From the NCBI GenBank assembly GCA_947396885.1, contig OX377204.1:20281706-20345705 (forward strand): a stretch of DNA of 64,000 bases, in the 5' to 3' direction. This document shows positions 31,423 to 41,356 of the stretch, one piece after another. A program made the position numbers and the translations under genes. Numbering within the stretch: position 1 is the stretch's first letter; every line of letters starts with the position of its first letter. The notes under the pieces were generated by a model that did not search any database, was not told the origin of the DNA, and saw only the letters and a program-made list of their open reading frames with translations. The DNA comes from Heligmosomoides polygyrus polygyrus. Lineage: Eukaryota; Nematoda; Chromadorea; Rhabditida; Heligmosomidae.

Positions 31423-31660
31423 ATTAGGTTGACCCGAACGTTGTGGTGATTTTTATGCAACCGCTTTTCGTTTATTTATTCCCGAATCAGTATTCAACTT
31501 ATTTCGCACTTTAATAGGGCCTTTAATATGCCATTCGTTGCTCTATCTGATGGAATAATTAGTGTTTCACCTGTGCTCAATTACTAAATTTTATCGAAGA
31601 CTTTTGAAATATGTCGAAAAAGCAATTCCGAACGACGTTTTGTTTCAATTTCAATTATTT
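31423..31660 (+). mobile_element. Mariner left end and transposase start, fragment
   Basis: TATTAGGTTGACCCGAACG marks a mariner left end after a TA. 31456-31560 matches the 5' untranslated part of the mariner at 41664 (CCGCTTTTCGTT, GTATTCAACTTATTTCGC, CTCTATCTGA). A start codon at 31611 opens MSKKQFRTTF, like the transposase N-terminus of the 36-kb copy. Similarity ends about 30 bp later; a right end was not found. Confidence 0.7.
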
Positions 31661-32414
31661 AATTTGTATTTCAAAAAGAAGAGAAAACGGTATTGTCCCT
31701 GGTTCGCGGTCCTCTAGAATCTTCGAAGACATTTATAAAAGTCACTTACGCCTCATTAAACGTTACAATGAGCTGTCTTCAGCCTCTCTCCTCTTGGAGC
31801 TTCGATATAGTTAGTTGTTTTCTATTTTATTGTCAGTACCGTGCCAGCAAGAATTTTTTAAAATTTAAACCAGAATTTGAAAGAATTAAATTTTATTTGG
31901 CCAACTCGAAACCTCGTGTTGGCATAGTTATAATAAGGTTTCGGAAGACTTTGGTCCTATGCTCGCCACTCAAGCTGCGAATGACGCTGTGGCGCCATGG
32001 ATGAAGGAAAGGGAGAAAAACAACATAAGCGTTCCACCACTTAATCTTTACCGTATGTATGTTGTTGTCAGCCAAAATAAATTGTGTTGTAAATATCGAG
32101 TCAGTTGCAGAGCTTGTTGCAAATGCTACTCTATCGCATTATTAAATAATCACATAAGCGAGCAGTAGCTGCAAGTTGCAAATGAGTGCAATAATATTTC
32201 GCAGAACGGCTTTTGCCGCACGCAACATTAGGCGCAAGTCTAGAAAAGGGGCAATTTCATTAAAGCGCAGTGCGCGTTAGGAGGGGGTGGAGTGCACCGA
32301 TGTGATTTCGAGCTTTCTTACGCTGTTTATGTACTTACCTAAGTTTCACGCTGCAGCGAGAGCTGTGGTGGGTAACGCCAGGGAAATCCAAGATGTTCCC
32401 GTACCCGTTGTATA
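31661..32414. other. No recognisable feature
   Basis: Unassigned, AT-rich. It may include the remaining part of a deleted mariner. Confidence 0.5.
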
Positions 32415-32712
32415 TACATAAGGGTAAGGATAAAGCACGGCGTTAGTCAATTCCTTTTGGGATGCGTCACGCACTCTACTTCTACGGGATGTCGTGGGGA
32501 CGGTTTGAACGCATATTTGGTCGACATGGTGACCTCCGGTGACTAGCTGGTGAGCAATTCAGCGCTTTACCCTTCCCAGACGAGTACGCTATCAATTCAC
32601 CGACGCCAGGGAAATGAAAGGCTTGGCTGGCCTGAGCGAAAATTACCAGAAATCTGGCATCGGATACACGCGACGGCTACCATCTCCTCCGACTGCGTTA
32701 CACGCGTCCAAA
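32415..32712 (-). mobile_element. SINE family 1, full length, diverged
   Basis: Tail TAAGGGTAAGGATAAAG, body GGGATGTCGTGGGGACGGTT, head CTCCTCCGACTGCGTTACAC. Candidate diverged target duplication TGTATATACATA before and TGTACATACACA after. Confidence 0.88.
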
Positions 32713-32859
32713 GATGTACATACACATTACAATTGTAGAACGTCCCTTAAAATTACTTCGGCTCCGGATAAGTCCGATAGATCTCATGCCGGTTTCATCA
32801 ATGATGAACCCGGAGTGTAAAGGAGGAGTGGGCAAAGAAAAAACTGCCTGCGATAGCTT

Positions 32860-33462
32860 TTTGCGGTACTAGTAGTGAATGCTGCCTATAGGGGTAGAAA
32901 TAGTGGCCAAATTTTCATACCTTTTAGATATATGGATGATCTTCTGTTAATACTCAATAATAATAAGAACTATATCGACCAAGTACTTACTTTAGTTCAC
33001 CAAAATACACTGGAATTAAAAAGGACTCATATTAGTGAATATGCATGTAACTATCTGGACATAAACCTGAAGGTTACCGGACGCAGAATAGAAACAAATC
33101 TTTACAACAGAACTGACTCCTTTAATTTCAAAGTCAACAGATTTCCATATATAGATTCTGAAATTTCTACTAATATTAAAGGTAATAACATCTACACTGA
33201 AATGTTAAGGATAGCTAATACTTGTTCAATATTAAATTACTTTGGTGATAAAATCAAAGAATTACACACAATACTGAATCAAAACGGCTACAGCAATGAA
33301 TTTATTATCTCTAACATTCTACGTTGTTTATATATAAAAAAACGTATCTTCTATAAATATAACATTACAGAAAACCATAAGAATATAAAAAAAATTTCAA
33401 AAACTTTGTTGTGTATCATAATGCATGTTTGGGTTACATACTATCCTTTACTTTTCCTATAG
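32860..33462 (+). pseudogene. Reverse-transcriptase fragment, probably Penelope-like element
   Basis: 195 open codons. FRYMDDLLLI near residue 18 is the catalytic RT box; CNYLDINLKV near 58 and FNFKVNRFPYIDSEI near 85 are conserved in RTs outside the LINE clades of this window. The block does not resemble the CR1 or RTE enzymes here (YADD/FADD with GVPQG). Everything upstream of the catalytic box is missing, so it is 5'-truncated, and no GIY-YIG endonuclease is visible in the 460 bp after it. The DNA is far more AT-rich than the neighbours. Assignment to Penelope-like elements rests mainly on the hammerhead ribozyme pieces 460 bp downstream. Confidence 0.65.
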
Positions 33463-33925
33463 TACTTTACTACTATTGCTCTGTTCCACCTGTTGTATAT
33501 TATCTTTGTGTAGATACTTTTAATAAGGTTATTCAATCATTTTTCTTTCTAGTGTTATATGGGAACGCGCTCCACTTTAACTGCCTGGCCATTCCTCCGC
33601 TGACTATCAAACCTAATAATTTATGCGCGGCCTATTGCACGGTTTTTAACGGGTGTTTTTTATGTTCCTCTCCTCTACTTCTGTTATCAATTCTCTTCTA
33701 CACTTGGGTCTAACTAAAGACTTACTATCTTAGTTGTTTTTTACACTCATAACTATATTATACTTCCTTTCGTTTTGTTTTCCTTTTCTGCTCTTCCCCA
33801 CCAACTTCATTTCTACATGTTCATTTTATAGGTAGACGCTCTACAGGTCGAGTGATGTCTTGTGAGTTGATTCCTTTTATTTTCTTTGTTCTTGTTAAAC
33901 TTTTTATTACATTTTTCTTTGTTTT
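33463..33925 (+). other. AT/T-rich tail of the RT element
   Basis: T-rich, non-coding sequence between the RT fragment and the hammerhead motif, compositionally continuous with the RT part. Probably the element's 3' untranslated region with a degraded C-terminus. Confidence 0.5.
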
Positions 33926-34009
33926 GTAACATCTTCCCGCTTCACTGATGAGCCACCGGGGAGATGTTACATCAACAGGTTCGTATGAAGGCAGTGGCGA
34001 AACGAACCT
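33926..34009 (+). ncRNA. Hammerhead ribozyme core, segments in non-standard order
   Basis: All conserved hammerhead parts occur within 84 nt: CTGATGA (33945-33951), GAAA (33999-34002) and the UA cleavage dinucleotide (33984-33985). The three stems are complementary: stem I CTTCA (33940-33944) with TGAAG (33986-33990); stem II GCCAC (33952-33956) with GTGGC (33994-33998); stem III CGAACCT (34003-34009) with AGGTTCG (33977-33983). In a normal ribozyme the order is CTGATGA, GAAA, cleavage site in cyclic sense; here the cleavage segment lies between the other two. CTGATGA is presented in the loop of a 13-bp hairpin (33926-33938 with 33958-33970). Tandem copies or two RNA molecules could assemble a regular ribozyme. 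Confidence 0.75.
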
Positions 34010-34500
34010 AAAATTTAAACATCTTTATTTCATATAGTGAATTCAAATGGGCCAATCGCAGCAAATCAGACGAAACCCGACCGACTACGGGCAAGCCAAC
34101 CAGGGAAGCACTGAACACCAACCACAGGGCATGGGATCGCATCCATCAACGAGTATGAAGGGTGGAAGAGAGGAGCGTACCTGTGATGAGAAATTCTCAA
34201 CATGTTTTGGCTTCTCGGCGTGGAAGTCTACCTTTTCACTACGCGGTTGGGTTGCTGCTTGCTATCTCAACCGGCCCCTTCCCTGAACCTCGTTGTGCTC
34301 TGCCTGCCACTGCTGCGGCTAGTTAGGTTTTATTCTGTTCCGTTCCGTTTCTGTTTTATTCTGTTTAGGTTGTAAGGGAGGTTTTCCGTCACTCAATTTG
34401 GAGCCAAATTTTTGAAAAGTGTTCCAGAACCTTCTCCCAGTACCGCATATATAGGCTGACCTATGACCTACATTTACTACTATTGTCATCATATTCAATT
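34010..34500. other. No recognisable feature
   Basis: Sequence after the hammerhead. No tandem second copy of the ribozyme is present here, and no gene is evident. Confidence 0.5.
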
Positions 34501-34519
34501 ACGGCAGATAAAATCGTTC

Positions 34520-35300
34520 TCGACTGCAAGCAAGTTCGACTGCTTCTGCTTTACGAGTCCAAAAAGCAAAGCAGTGCCAAGGGTCGCGGTGGATAACATA
34601 AGTGAAACGATGGGTCCTACCACTGCCTCCTACGACATAGCGAAAGTATAGTTCCGGATGTCCAAGAACGGAGACTTTTGCTAGAAGGACCAACCACGGC
34701 CTGGAAGGCCAGTTGAATGAGGAGCGCCTTCTGGAGCTGGTTCAGGAGAATACCCGGCGTCGCACCTGTGAGTAGGCAGAGGAACTCGAATGCAATCACA
34801 CCACCACAGCTCAACGCCTTCATGGCCTTGGGAAGACATACAGGTATGGAGCATGGATACCGCATGAACTTAGCGGCCACCGGCTACAGATGCGCCAGAA
34901 TGCGTGCGAGGACTTCTTGGCTTCACGGCGAAATTATTCTTGGCTCAGGAACCTGGTCATTGGCGAAAAGTGGTTAGTCTACGTTAACCACACGCGAAAG
35001 TGGCTCAGTCGTGGCGAAGCAGGAATCCCCACGCCAAGATCGGAACTTCGAAAAAGTAATGCTAAATGTCTGGTGGAATTGCAAAGGAGTCACTCATTGG
35101 GAGCTGCTACCTGCAAACACTGCTGTCGCTAGCGATGCCTACTGCAGGCAGTTGAATCGCGTTGAAGCGCTCTTCGTGAGAAACAAGGCAAGACTTCTTC
35201 CTTCACGACAATGCACGTCCACTCGTTGCAGGGGAGACTCAGAAAAAACTGGAGTAGTGGCGATCTACCCCCTGGCCTTTAAACAGAAGCGTGGCAAATG
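34520..35300 (+). pseudogene. Mariner transposase, decayed
   Basis: Shifted frames together give a mariner transposase: LNEERLLELVQENTRRRT at about 34710-34765 (DNA-binding end), RLHGLGKTYRYGAWIPHELS near 34820-34870, YSWLRNLVIGEKWLVYVNHT at about 34935-34995 and VMLNVWWNCKGVTHWELLPA at 35059-35120. The first catalytic Asp is lost: the block reads IGEKW where GDEKW is expected. The second Asp region at about 35200 is scrambled and the C-terminus is missing. Terminal repeats were not identified. Confidence 0.82.
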
Positions 35301-35925
35301 TCTTCGTCTCCACCATCTCGTAAGGCGGCCATTAGACTCTCGAGCATGCCCATGGGTTGGGGGTGGGTGGGCAAGGGCGACGAGAGGTGGAACGCTCGAC
35401 CCCAGAAAAAAAACTCGAATGTTTCGGATGGTGCTTTCATGAATACGGATCGTACCCGCTACCCACTGCGGGTACTAGTTACGTCTCCCTTGCGGAGTCT
35501 CCACCTATACCCAATGCTTGATGAATCCGGCCCTGGACCGAACATCATTCTCACGTGAATTCGGGGGCAATAGACGGTCAGTATTTTGCACGATCTCGTT
35601 GACTACTCGCGTCGCCTCCGTTCAAACTGGACTGTTGAAGTTTTTCCGGTCATCTAATAAGCAGCCCAACGTAATTAGTCGACTGATGTCTCATCAGTCT
35701 TCCTTGAATTAGCGAATGTTATCAAAAGTACATCGCGTTGTCAGTTGGACGTCATGGCTGTCCCTCTGCGGCGTAGTTTTTCTGCCTGAAACTCGTCAGA
35801 CACTTGTTGGCACGTCGACAGCTTCGAATTCGGTTGGAGGGAGCTGGACAAACACTGAAGAAAAGACGACATCTTGTGCACGGGAAAATCGTTTCAAAAG
35901 CTCCAGCTTGTGGTTTGAATAGGCT
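35301..35925. other. Unassigned, with a repeat shared with 19.5 kb
   Basis: 35335-35400 (GGGTTGGGGGTGGGTGGGCA) resembles 19495-19560. Nothing else recognised. Confidence 0.4.
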
Positions 35926-35929
35926 GAAT

Positions 35930-36055
35930 GGAGCAAGATAAAGGAGCGTGTATAGTCAAAGAACTGTCTACTATGTTATGAGGGTTTCTAAGAAGGCAAT
36001 GCAAAATGTGCAGGGCGGCCCAAACGTAATGCTACAAAGAGTCACCCGTATAAAA
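35930..36055 (+). pseudogene. Possible Tc1/pogo-type DNA-binding domain fragment
   Basis: Short stretch whose translations across two frames read TVYYVM and then GNAKCAGRPKRNAT, reminiscent of the helix-turn-helix plus GRPK linker of Tc1-like transposases. Short and frameshifted, so tentative. Confidence 0.3.
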
Positions 36056-36372
36056 GCGATAAGAACGAACTAAATTCAGTACGGTTTCAAACACTATTTT
36101 TAGAAGTTTTGTACATTGTGGTGGGATGTTATTCATAGACAGCCTCCAAGTGTTTAACTTTGCAGGCAACGTCGCAGCACCTGTTATGGGATTTTATCTC
36201 TCATTAGTTTTAGTGCAAATATTGGTTCTTTTTTCTATGCCGCCTGGAGCAGAATTTATCCTCAGAGAGCAGCCACGTCCTTCTCTTTTAGATGTTGTTC
36301 TCTTGAATCTTAGCTTCATCAGAATCTGCATTGTGCCCTGAAGTAACGAGGTTGGGTCAATGAGTATGGTGC
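36056..36372. other. No recognisable feature
   Basis: A 71-codon hydrophobic open stretch (36126-36341) starts here but matches no family I know and ends at the mariner border. Confidence 0.4.
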
Positions 36373-36374
36373 TA

Positions 36375-37623
36375 AAAGGTCGTCCGGAGAGTTGTTAGCA
36401 TTTTATGTTACTATTTTTCATTCGTCTATTATTAGGCAAAAATTCAACTTGCATTTAATTAATGCTACTTTACTACAGAATTTTTCGCTCTGTCTCACTA
36501 AATAATTTATAAACGTTGTTTTATATTTCTGATCTCGAAGGGCTTATTGAGCTATGTCCAATGAGCAATTTTGGACAATATTTTATTAAGATTTCAAATT
36601 AAGCAGCCGAGACAGCTCGACAAATCAATCAAGTGTGGTGCCCAATAGTTTCGGAGGAAGCACTGTGCGGCAGAGGTTCAGTAAATTTCAGACTGGAGAT
36701 TTCAGCTTTGAAGATGCGGTCCGTAGCGTCGACCTAAAGCAATCCTGGACGATGAGTTGAGGGAATTGGTGGAAGCTGAACCATTCCAAACAGCTCGCGG
36801 ATTGCAGAAGAGCTAGACGTCAGTAAAACTGCTCAAACGCTTTGGGAAGGCGAAAAGGCTCGAAAAGTAGGTGCCCCACGAGTTGAGTGAGCGGCAAAAA
36901 TTGTCGCGTTTCGAGGTTTGTTCTTCTCTACTTTTACGCAACAAAACTGACCTGTTCTTGGATCGAGTCATCACTTGTGATGAAAAGCGGATTCTGTGTG
37001 ATAACTGGAAACGTTCCGGGCAGTGGTAGGACGCCGACGAACCCCGACGAACGATTTTCCAAAGGCGAACCTCCACCAAAAAAGGTAACAGTCACTGTGT
37101 GGTGGTCAGCAGCTGGTGTGATCCACTACAACTTTTTGGCACCAGTCCAAACGATCACAGCAGAGTCCTTCTGTAAGGAAACCGACGAAATACACCGAAA
37201 ATTGCGTCAACTTCAGCCAGTAATCGTCAACAGAAGAGGCCCGATTCTTCTGCACGACAGTGCCCGCCAACACGTTACACAAAGCACTATTCGAAAATTG
37301 AACGAATCATGGGTTGAAGTCCTGCCTCACCCGCCGTATTCTCCAGACCTCTCACCAACCGACTACCTTTTCAAACACTTTGAAAACTTTCTCGCTGGTA
37401 AAACCTTCACCATTCAGGAGCAAGCCAGAACAGATTTCGTCGATTTTGTCGAATCCCGACCATCTATCTTTTTCGCTGGTGGAAAAAGTCGAGTGGCTGT
37501 CCGCTGTCAAAAGTGTGCTGATTCAAATGTACTTATTTCGAGTGAATCCGGTAAGATTTGGGAGAAGGTAGGGTACTTTAAAATGAAGCACTCAAACCGC
37601 TGAAAACTTTCCTGACAATCTGA
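36375..37623 (+). mobile_element. Mariner transposon (cecropia-like), full length, inactivated
   Basis: Ends AAAGGTCGTCCGGAGAGTTG and the inverse CTTTCCTGACAATCTGA, flanked by TA at 36373-36374 and 37624-37625; 1249 bp, a normal mariner length. The transposase starts at about 36554 (MSNEQFWTIF), has stops and frameshifts in its DNA-binding half, and is open from 36887 to 37603. Catalytic-domain motifs: VITCDEKRIL (first Asp) at about 36968, VTVWWSAAGVIHYNFL, PILLHDSARQHV (second Asp) and PHPPYSPDLSPTDY (third Asp). It is the same subfamily as the 44.9-kb copy. Confidence 0.95.
36887..37603 (+). pseudogene. Mariner transposase, C-terminal two thirds
   Basis: 238 open codons covering the DD34D catalytic core from VTVWWSA through LLHDSARQHV to PPYSPDLSPTD. 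The first ~40 codons are in a different frame from the true transposase, and the extreme C-terminus after residue ~200 is also shifted. The protein would lack the DNA-binding domain, so it should be inactive. Confidence 0.85.
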
Positions 37624-37734
37624 TACATATTTTGGTGCCTATCAGACTAAGGTTTCACTGATTTTCCTTTTTGAACCCGAAAAGCTAGGGTGTATAAGAA
37701 CAAGCGTTTAAAGAATCGCGAAAGACGAATAATT

Positions 37735-38110
37735 GTTAAGTGCCGCCACTAGGCTTTTCGAAGGCAATATCACCTGTATCACCTGTCGTCCCGTTGATCA
37801 TCGACTTGCTCGAGCGAGCGCCTGCAACGTCTCCATTCCTCCCTATCACGTGCCAGAATGCTCCTATGGATTCCCCTCACTCGAGGGACACGAAGAGCGT
37901 CATATCGGTCGTTCACGGCTTTCACGAAGAAGTCCGACCAACGCGTTGGTGGGCGTCCTGGTGTTCTTTTGACATCCCGCGGAATCCAGTTGGTGACGGC
38001 TCTCGTCCAGCGGGTGTCTGCGAAGCGCATTACGTGGCCGGCCCACCTAATTTTCGACAACTTGGCCTACGCGACAGCGTCTCTGATCTTCGAAAGTCGG
38101 CGAAGCTCGG
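37735..38110 (-). mobile_element. RTE-type LINE, 3' terminal fragment
   Basis: Minus-strand translation 38060-37779 is the conserved RTE C-terminus: [20 protein letters not shown], then [20 protein letters not shown] and [10 protein letters not shown]. It ends with a short tail containing repeated CACCTGTAT/GGTGATA units at 37768-37785. This is the least decayed of five such tails in the window. It is 5'-truncated. Confidence 0.93.
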
Positions 38111-38280
38111 AACTCGGAAGGCAATATACTGTCTTATCTCAAAGAACTAATATTTCGAAGAGACGCCCACACCCACGCAATCCGCCACTAGTTGCGCTAC
38201 CCCGGCCAACCTTCCCTAGCTCACCTTATTTTCGTCAAGGACAAGGCAAAACGTTAAAAAACCGTGTTAACCCTTTCACA

Positions 38281-38551
38281 TTGTCCGACGATGTCGTCGG
38301 ACACTATCATGAACTAGTTCATGGAAAATTATCAAGCATTTAAAGCATTTGCAATATTAATCAATGAGCCCAGTAATAGTAGTAATAGTAATATCTACGG
38401 TCAAGACGGTCCTTGGAAAACTTCATTCGTTGCTGTTTTTCATATTTAACAAATAATACAAACAAAATAATTCAAATAACCAGCGCACGGGAAAAATGCG
38501 CGCTGTCCAACGCGGCGGTCACATGAATCGGTCGCGCGTGGCGTGAAAGTG
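38281..38551. mobile_element. TTAA-flanked miniature element, second copy type
   Basis: TTAA at 38277-38280 and 38552-38555 flank 271 bp with inverted ends CCCTTTCAC and GTGAAAGTG. CCCTTT-type ends with TTAA are typical of piggyBac relatives. A 22-nt near-palindrome TGTCC(12 nt)GGACA lies at 38292-38313, the same length and outer bases as those in the 368-686 element, and a perfect 16-bp palindrome CATGAACTAGTTCATG follows at 38319-38334. Non-coding. Confidence 0.75.
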
Positions 38552-38555
38552 TTAA

Positions 38556-38735
38556 CCAATCCCTGTGCACTTTGGTTGCAGCATGCATTAATGTTCTACG
38601 GGATACCGCGAAAGCGGTTCGAATGCTATTTGGGCTGTGCAACTTGTGGTGATCAACCGATGAACAATTCAGTGTGATGCGCTTCCCCGACACCTGTGGC
38701 ACAAACTTGCCGACCCTGGAGGGTCACTAACTGGC
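38556..38735 (-). mobile_element. SINE family 1, diverged fragment
   Basis: TTCTACGGGATACCGCGAAA, TGTGGTGATCAACCGATGAA and CTTGCCGACCCTGGAGGGTC keep the SINE block order in minus orientation. It abuts the TTAA element. Confidence 0.7.
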
Positions 38736-39300
38736 CACCACAAGTTTTTGCATAGGACATATTCGCATGCTCACCGCCTCCATAAAATCCCGAAGAGGTT
38801 TGGTGCCTGGCTTATTCCACAAAGGGATCGGTTAGCGCGTTATCAATTAAAAAGAAGGCAAAAGCGCTAATAGAGGTATAAACTTTATCCGTTCCAAAGT
38901 AACGTGCCCAATCCAGGTTTAGGTGCGCTGAAGTGCATGCTCGGGTTGCAACAAAGGGCGACGCTTCATTGAAAATTGGCGCTTTCAGTGGGCAAGAACC
39001 AGCACCCGCTTTTCCGCTTATTCGCTTTTCGGGCATAGGGTTCCTGTTCGATGGCGCATATGTTAGGCATAAAGAGGCCTCTCTTCCTCCCCACGGCAGC
39101 CCTAGTCTTCGTCACATTCCGTTTACGCTGCCAATTTTTGTTACATTTTCTACCGCTTGAAGACAAGGATAAAGGATAAAGAACATGCCGTTTTCAAATT
39201 AAATTTACCTGACACCTGTCGAATCAAAATGGATATTCTTCTAAGCTAGTCTAAGACTTTTGAAATCATAGCGAGGTGGCAGGTGAGCTTCTTCTAAATT
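38736..39300. other. No recognisable feature
   Basis: Opposing stop-free stretches at 38933-39166 look like chance. No family signature. Confidence 0.45.
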
Positions 39301-39302
39301 AG

Positions 39303-39560
39303 TCTACCACCTGTATTACTTGTGGTCCCGTTGATCATGTAGTTGCTCGAACGGGCGCCACCAGGGTCTCCAGTCGTCCCTGTCACGTGCCAGAGTGCTC
39401 CAATGGATCCTCCTCGCTCGATGGACACGAAGAGCGTCATATCGGTCGTTCAGAGCTTTCATGAAGAAGTCCGACCAACGCGCTGATAGGCGCCCTGAAG
39501 CTCTCTTGACATCCCCTGAATTCAGTCAGTGAAAGCTCTCAAGCGGGTGTCAGCGAAATT
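39303..39560 (-). mobile_element. RTE-type LINE, 3' terminal fragment
   Basis: Same segment as 37735-38110 (CACGTGCCAGAGTGCTCCAA, GAAGTCCGACCAACGCGCTG), ending with CCACCTGTATTACTTG at its 3' border. About 260 bp, 5'-truncated. Confidence 0.9.
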
Positions 39561-40110
39561 TAAATAACAGATTCTTTAAAAAGGTCAGCACAATTTATTT
39601 TAGTGTAATCTCTATGAAGTTTTGAATCTATCCTACCCCGGGGGAGGGCACATAAGTAAAAAGCATCATATGTAACAAATCCACTTGAGACTTACCTAGC
39701 GGCCTCTACGGAACAACATGGGACCTAAACAAGAAAAGTCACAAAGAAAAAACGAAAAAATTACATTTGCTGCGGTTGTAAGCAGGCAAAGTTGTGTGCC
39801 CTCCTCACCATGTTGGGTCCTGGTTATAACATGTCAGGCGGCGGTCAGCGCGCGGCATATCCTCTATTCCATTGCTCTTTGCCAGCCGAGACGGTTGTGA
39901 ACCGCGGCGATTTTTTTGTTTGTTCGTCCATTTTTGGTCTCTTTTAGGTTACAACTTGTTCAAGGAGTACCTCGATAAGTCGCAATTCATTTTGTTTCTC
40001 ACTTTTTAGTTATGTGGCCCCCCGGACTAGGATAGATCCGAAGTTTTAATTCACCATCCCAATAAGTGAACACATTGCTTGAAATTTGGTAAAATTCTCA
40101 TGGCTTGCGC
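39561..40110. other. No recognisable feature
   Basis: Unassigned spacer. Confidence 0.5.
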
Positions 40111-40114
40111 AGAA

Positions 40115-40345
40115 ATAGTGGTTTGAAATTTGATTTAAAAAGCGAAACGCAGCCATTTTTAAATAACAGACGAAGAGATTGCGCCGCCAGCGTGTAAGAG
40201 GCGCGATTTTTATTTGATTTATTTTTATAGCAAAATTTTTGTTTCCATGGAGTTTCACCCATGTAAACGATACAACAAAGACAATAGGGAAGAACACGCA
40301 TATCATCACTTTGATGCTTTATGTAAGCAACATTTGCAGAATCAA
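40115..40345. repeat. AT-rich dispersed repeat copy
   Basis: TTTGATTTAAAAAGCGAAAC, AGATTGCGCCGCCAGCGTGT and TTTATGTAAGCAACATTTGC are shared, diverged, with 1504-1690, 43487-43620 and 54755-54895. Confidence 0.55.
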
Positions 40346-41099
40346 TCAAGTAAAAATTCGAAGAGAGTTTTGACTGCATGGTCTTTTAAGAGACTACATG
40401 ATTGCCGCCTTGATTTGCTTTAAAACAAAGATGCGGGTTTCCCCAAAGAGAGCGAGTTTTCATCTCTCTACGGTTGGCGATTTCTATCGGACTTGTCTAG
40501 AGCAGGGTAAGGTCCTGAAACCCATCACCTTACCAGCGCTACTCATTTCTCCCAGACCATACACCCCCATTCAAGTTGCCTCCAAGATAGTCTGCAAAAA
40601 TAGAGTGCATCTCACAAGGGTATAGACTTATGGCAGCCTCTATCCTTTTTTCTTTGACGATTGAAGAGGAAATGAGGTTTAATGACAGTGGACGGGTGCT
40701 ATAATGCTTCTAGGCCATTCGTTTGAAGAATGCGGGATTATGACTATTTAAAAGATCGACGACCACCAAAATTCTCGATTCGTCAGCGTAATAAAATGAT
40801 TTTTTTTTAATTTTTATTAATTTATTATTAATTGAATAGAATTTTAATTTTTAATCATTATTTAGTCATTTTAACCAAATTATTTTTTTCGTCCACTGCT
40901 GGCGTTGGCTGTGGAAGGCATCGTGGAGAAGAGGATATCATGCAGTCAATTTCCTCACGTTTTCTGAGTTCTTGCCATTGCAGCGGAACAATAAGATTCG
41001 ATCTCACTTTCAATGTTGGTGTGGAACATACTTATAGAAAGGGCTGCTTTGTCAAAACTGTGAAGAATTTTAGTCTTACGAGTGCGTTGACAATAATGA
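40346..41099. other. No recognisable feature
   Basis: Includes an AT-only run at about 40798-40890. No gene evidence. Confidence 0.5.
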
Positions 41100-41345
41100 G
41101 ACCTGACAGCGCACGTGCGGATGAGGCGTCGGTGGTCGAGTTCAGCCGATTTCAGATTCCTGGTTCGAATTCCCCTCCCAAGGCAACAGAACCTTTCATC
41201 TCTACGGGGTCGGTGATGTAATGTCAGTCTTGTATGGGTTGTTCCATTGTAGGGGAACACGCATTCAAACTGGCTTCACAAAATCCCTTAAAAGTAGAGT
41301 TCGTGGGGCATTTTGAAATGACGCTGCACTTTATCGTTCCATAAT
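41100..41345 (+). mobile_element. SINE family 1, diverged copy
   Basis: Plus orientation: GCGGATGAGGCGTCGG, B box CTGGTTCGAATTCCCC, then CTACGGGGTCGGTGATGTAA, GGGGAACACGCATTCAAACT and AAAAGTAGAGTTCGTGGGGC. The middle third is shortened. Confidence 0.7.
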
Positions 41346-41356
41346 TATTCATAATT

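Noticed and set aside
33607..33625. Mariner right end CAAACCTAATAA
   Set aside because: No partner end and no transposase nearby; chance similarity in AT-rich DNA.
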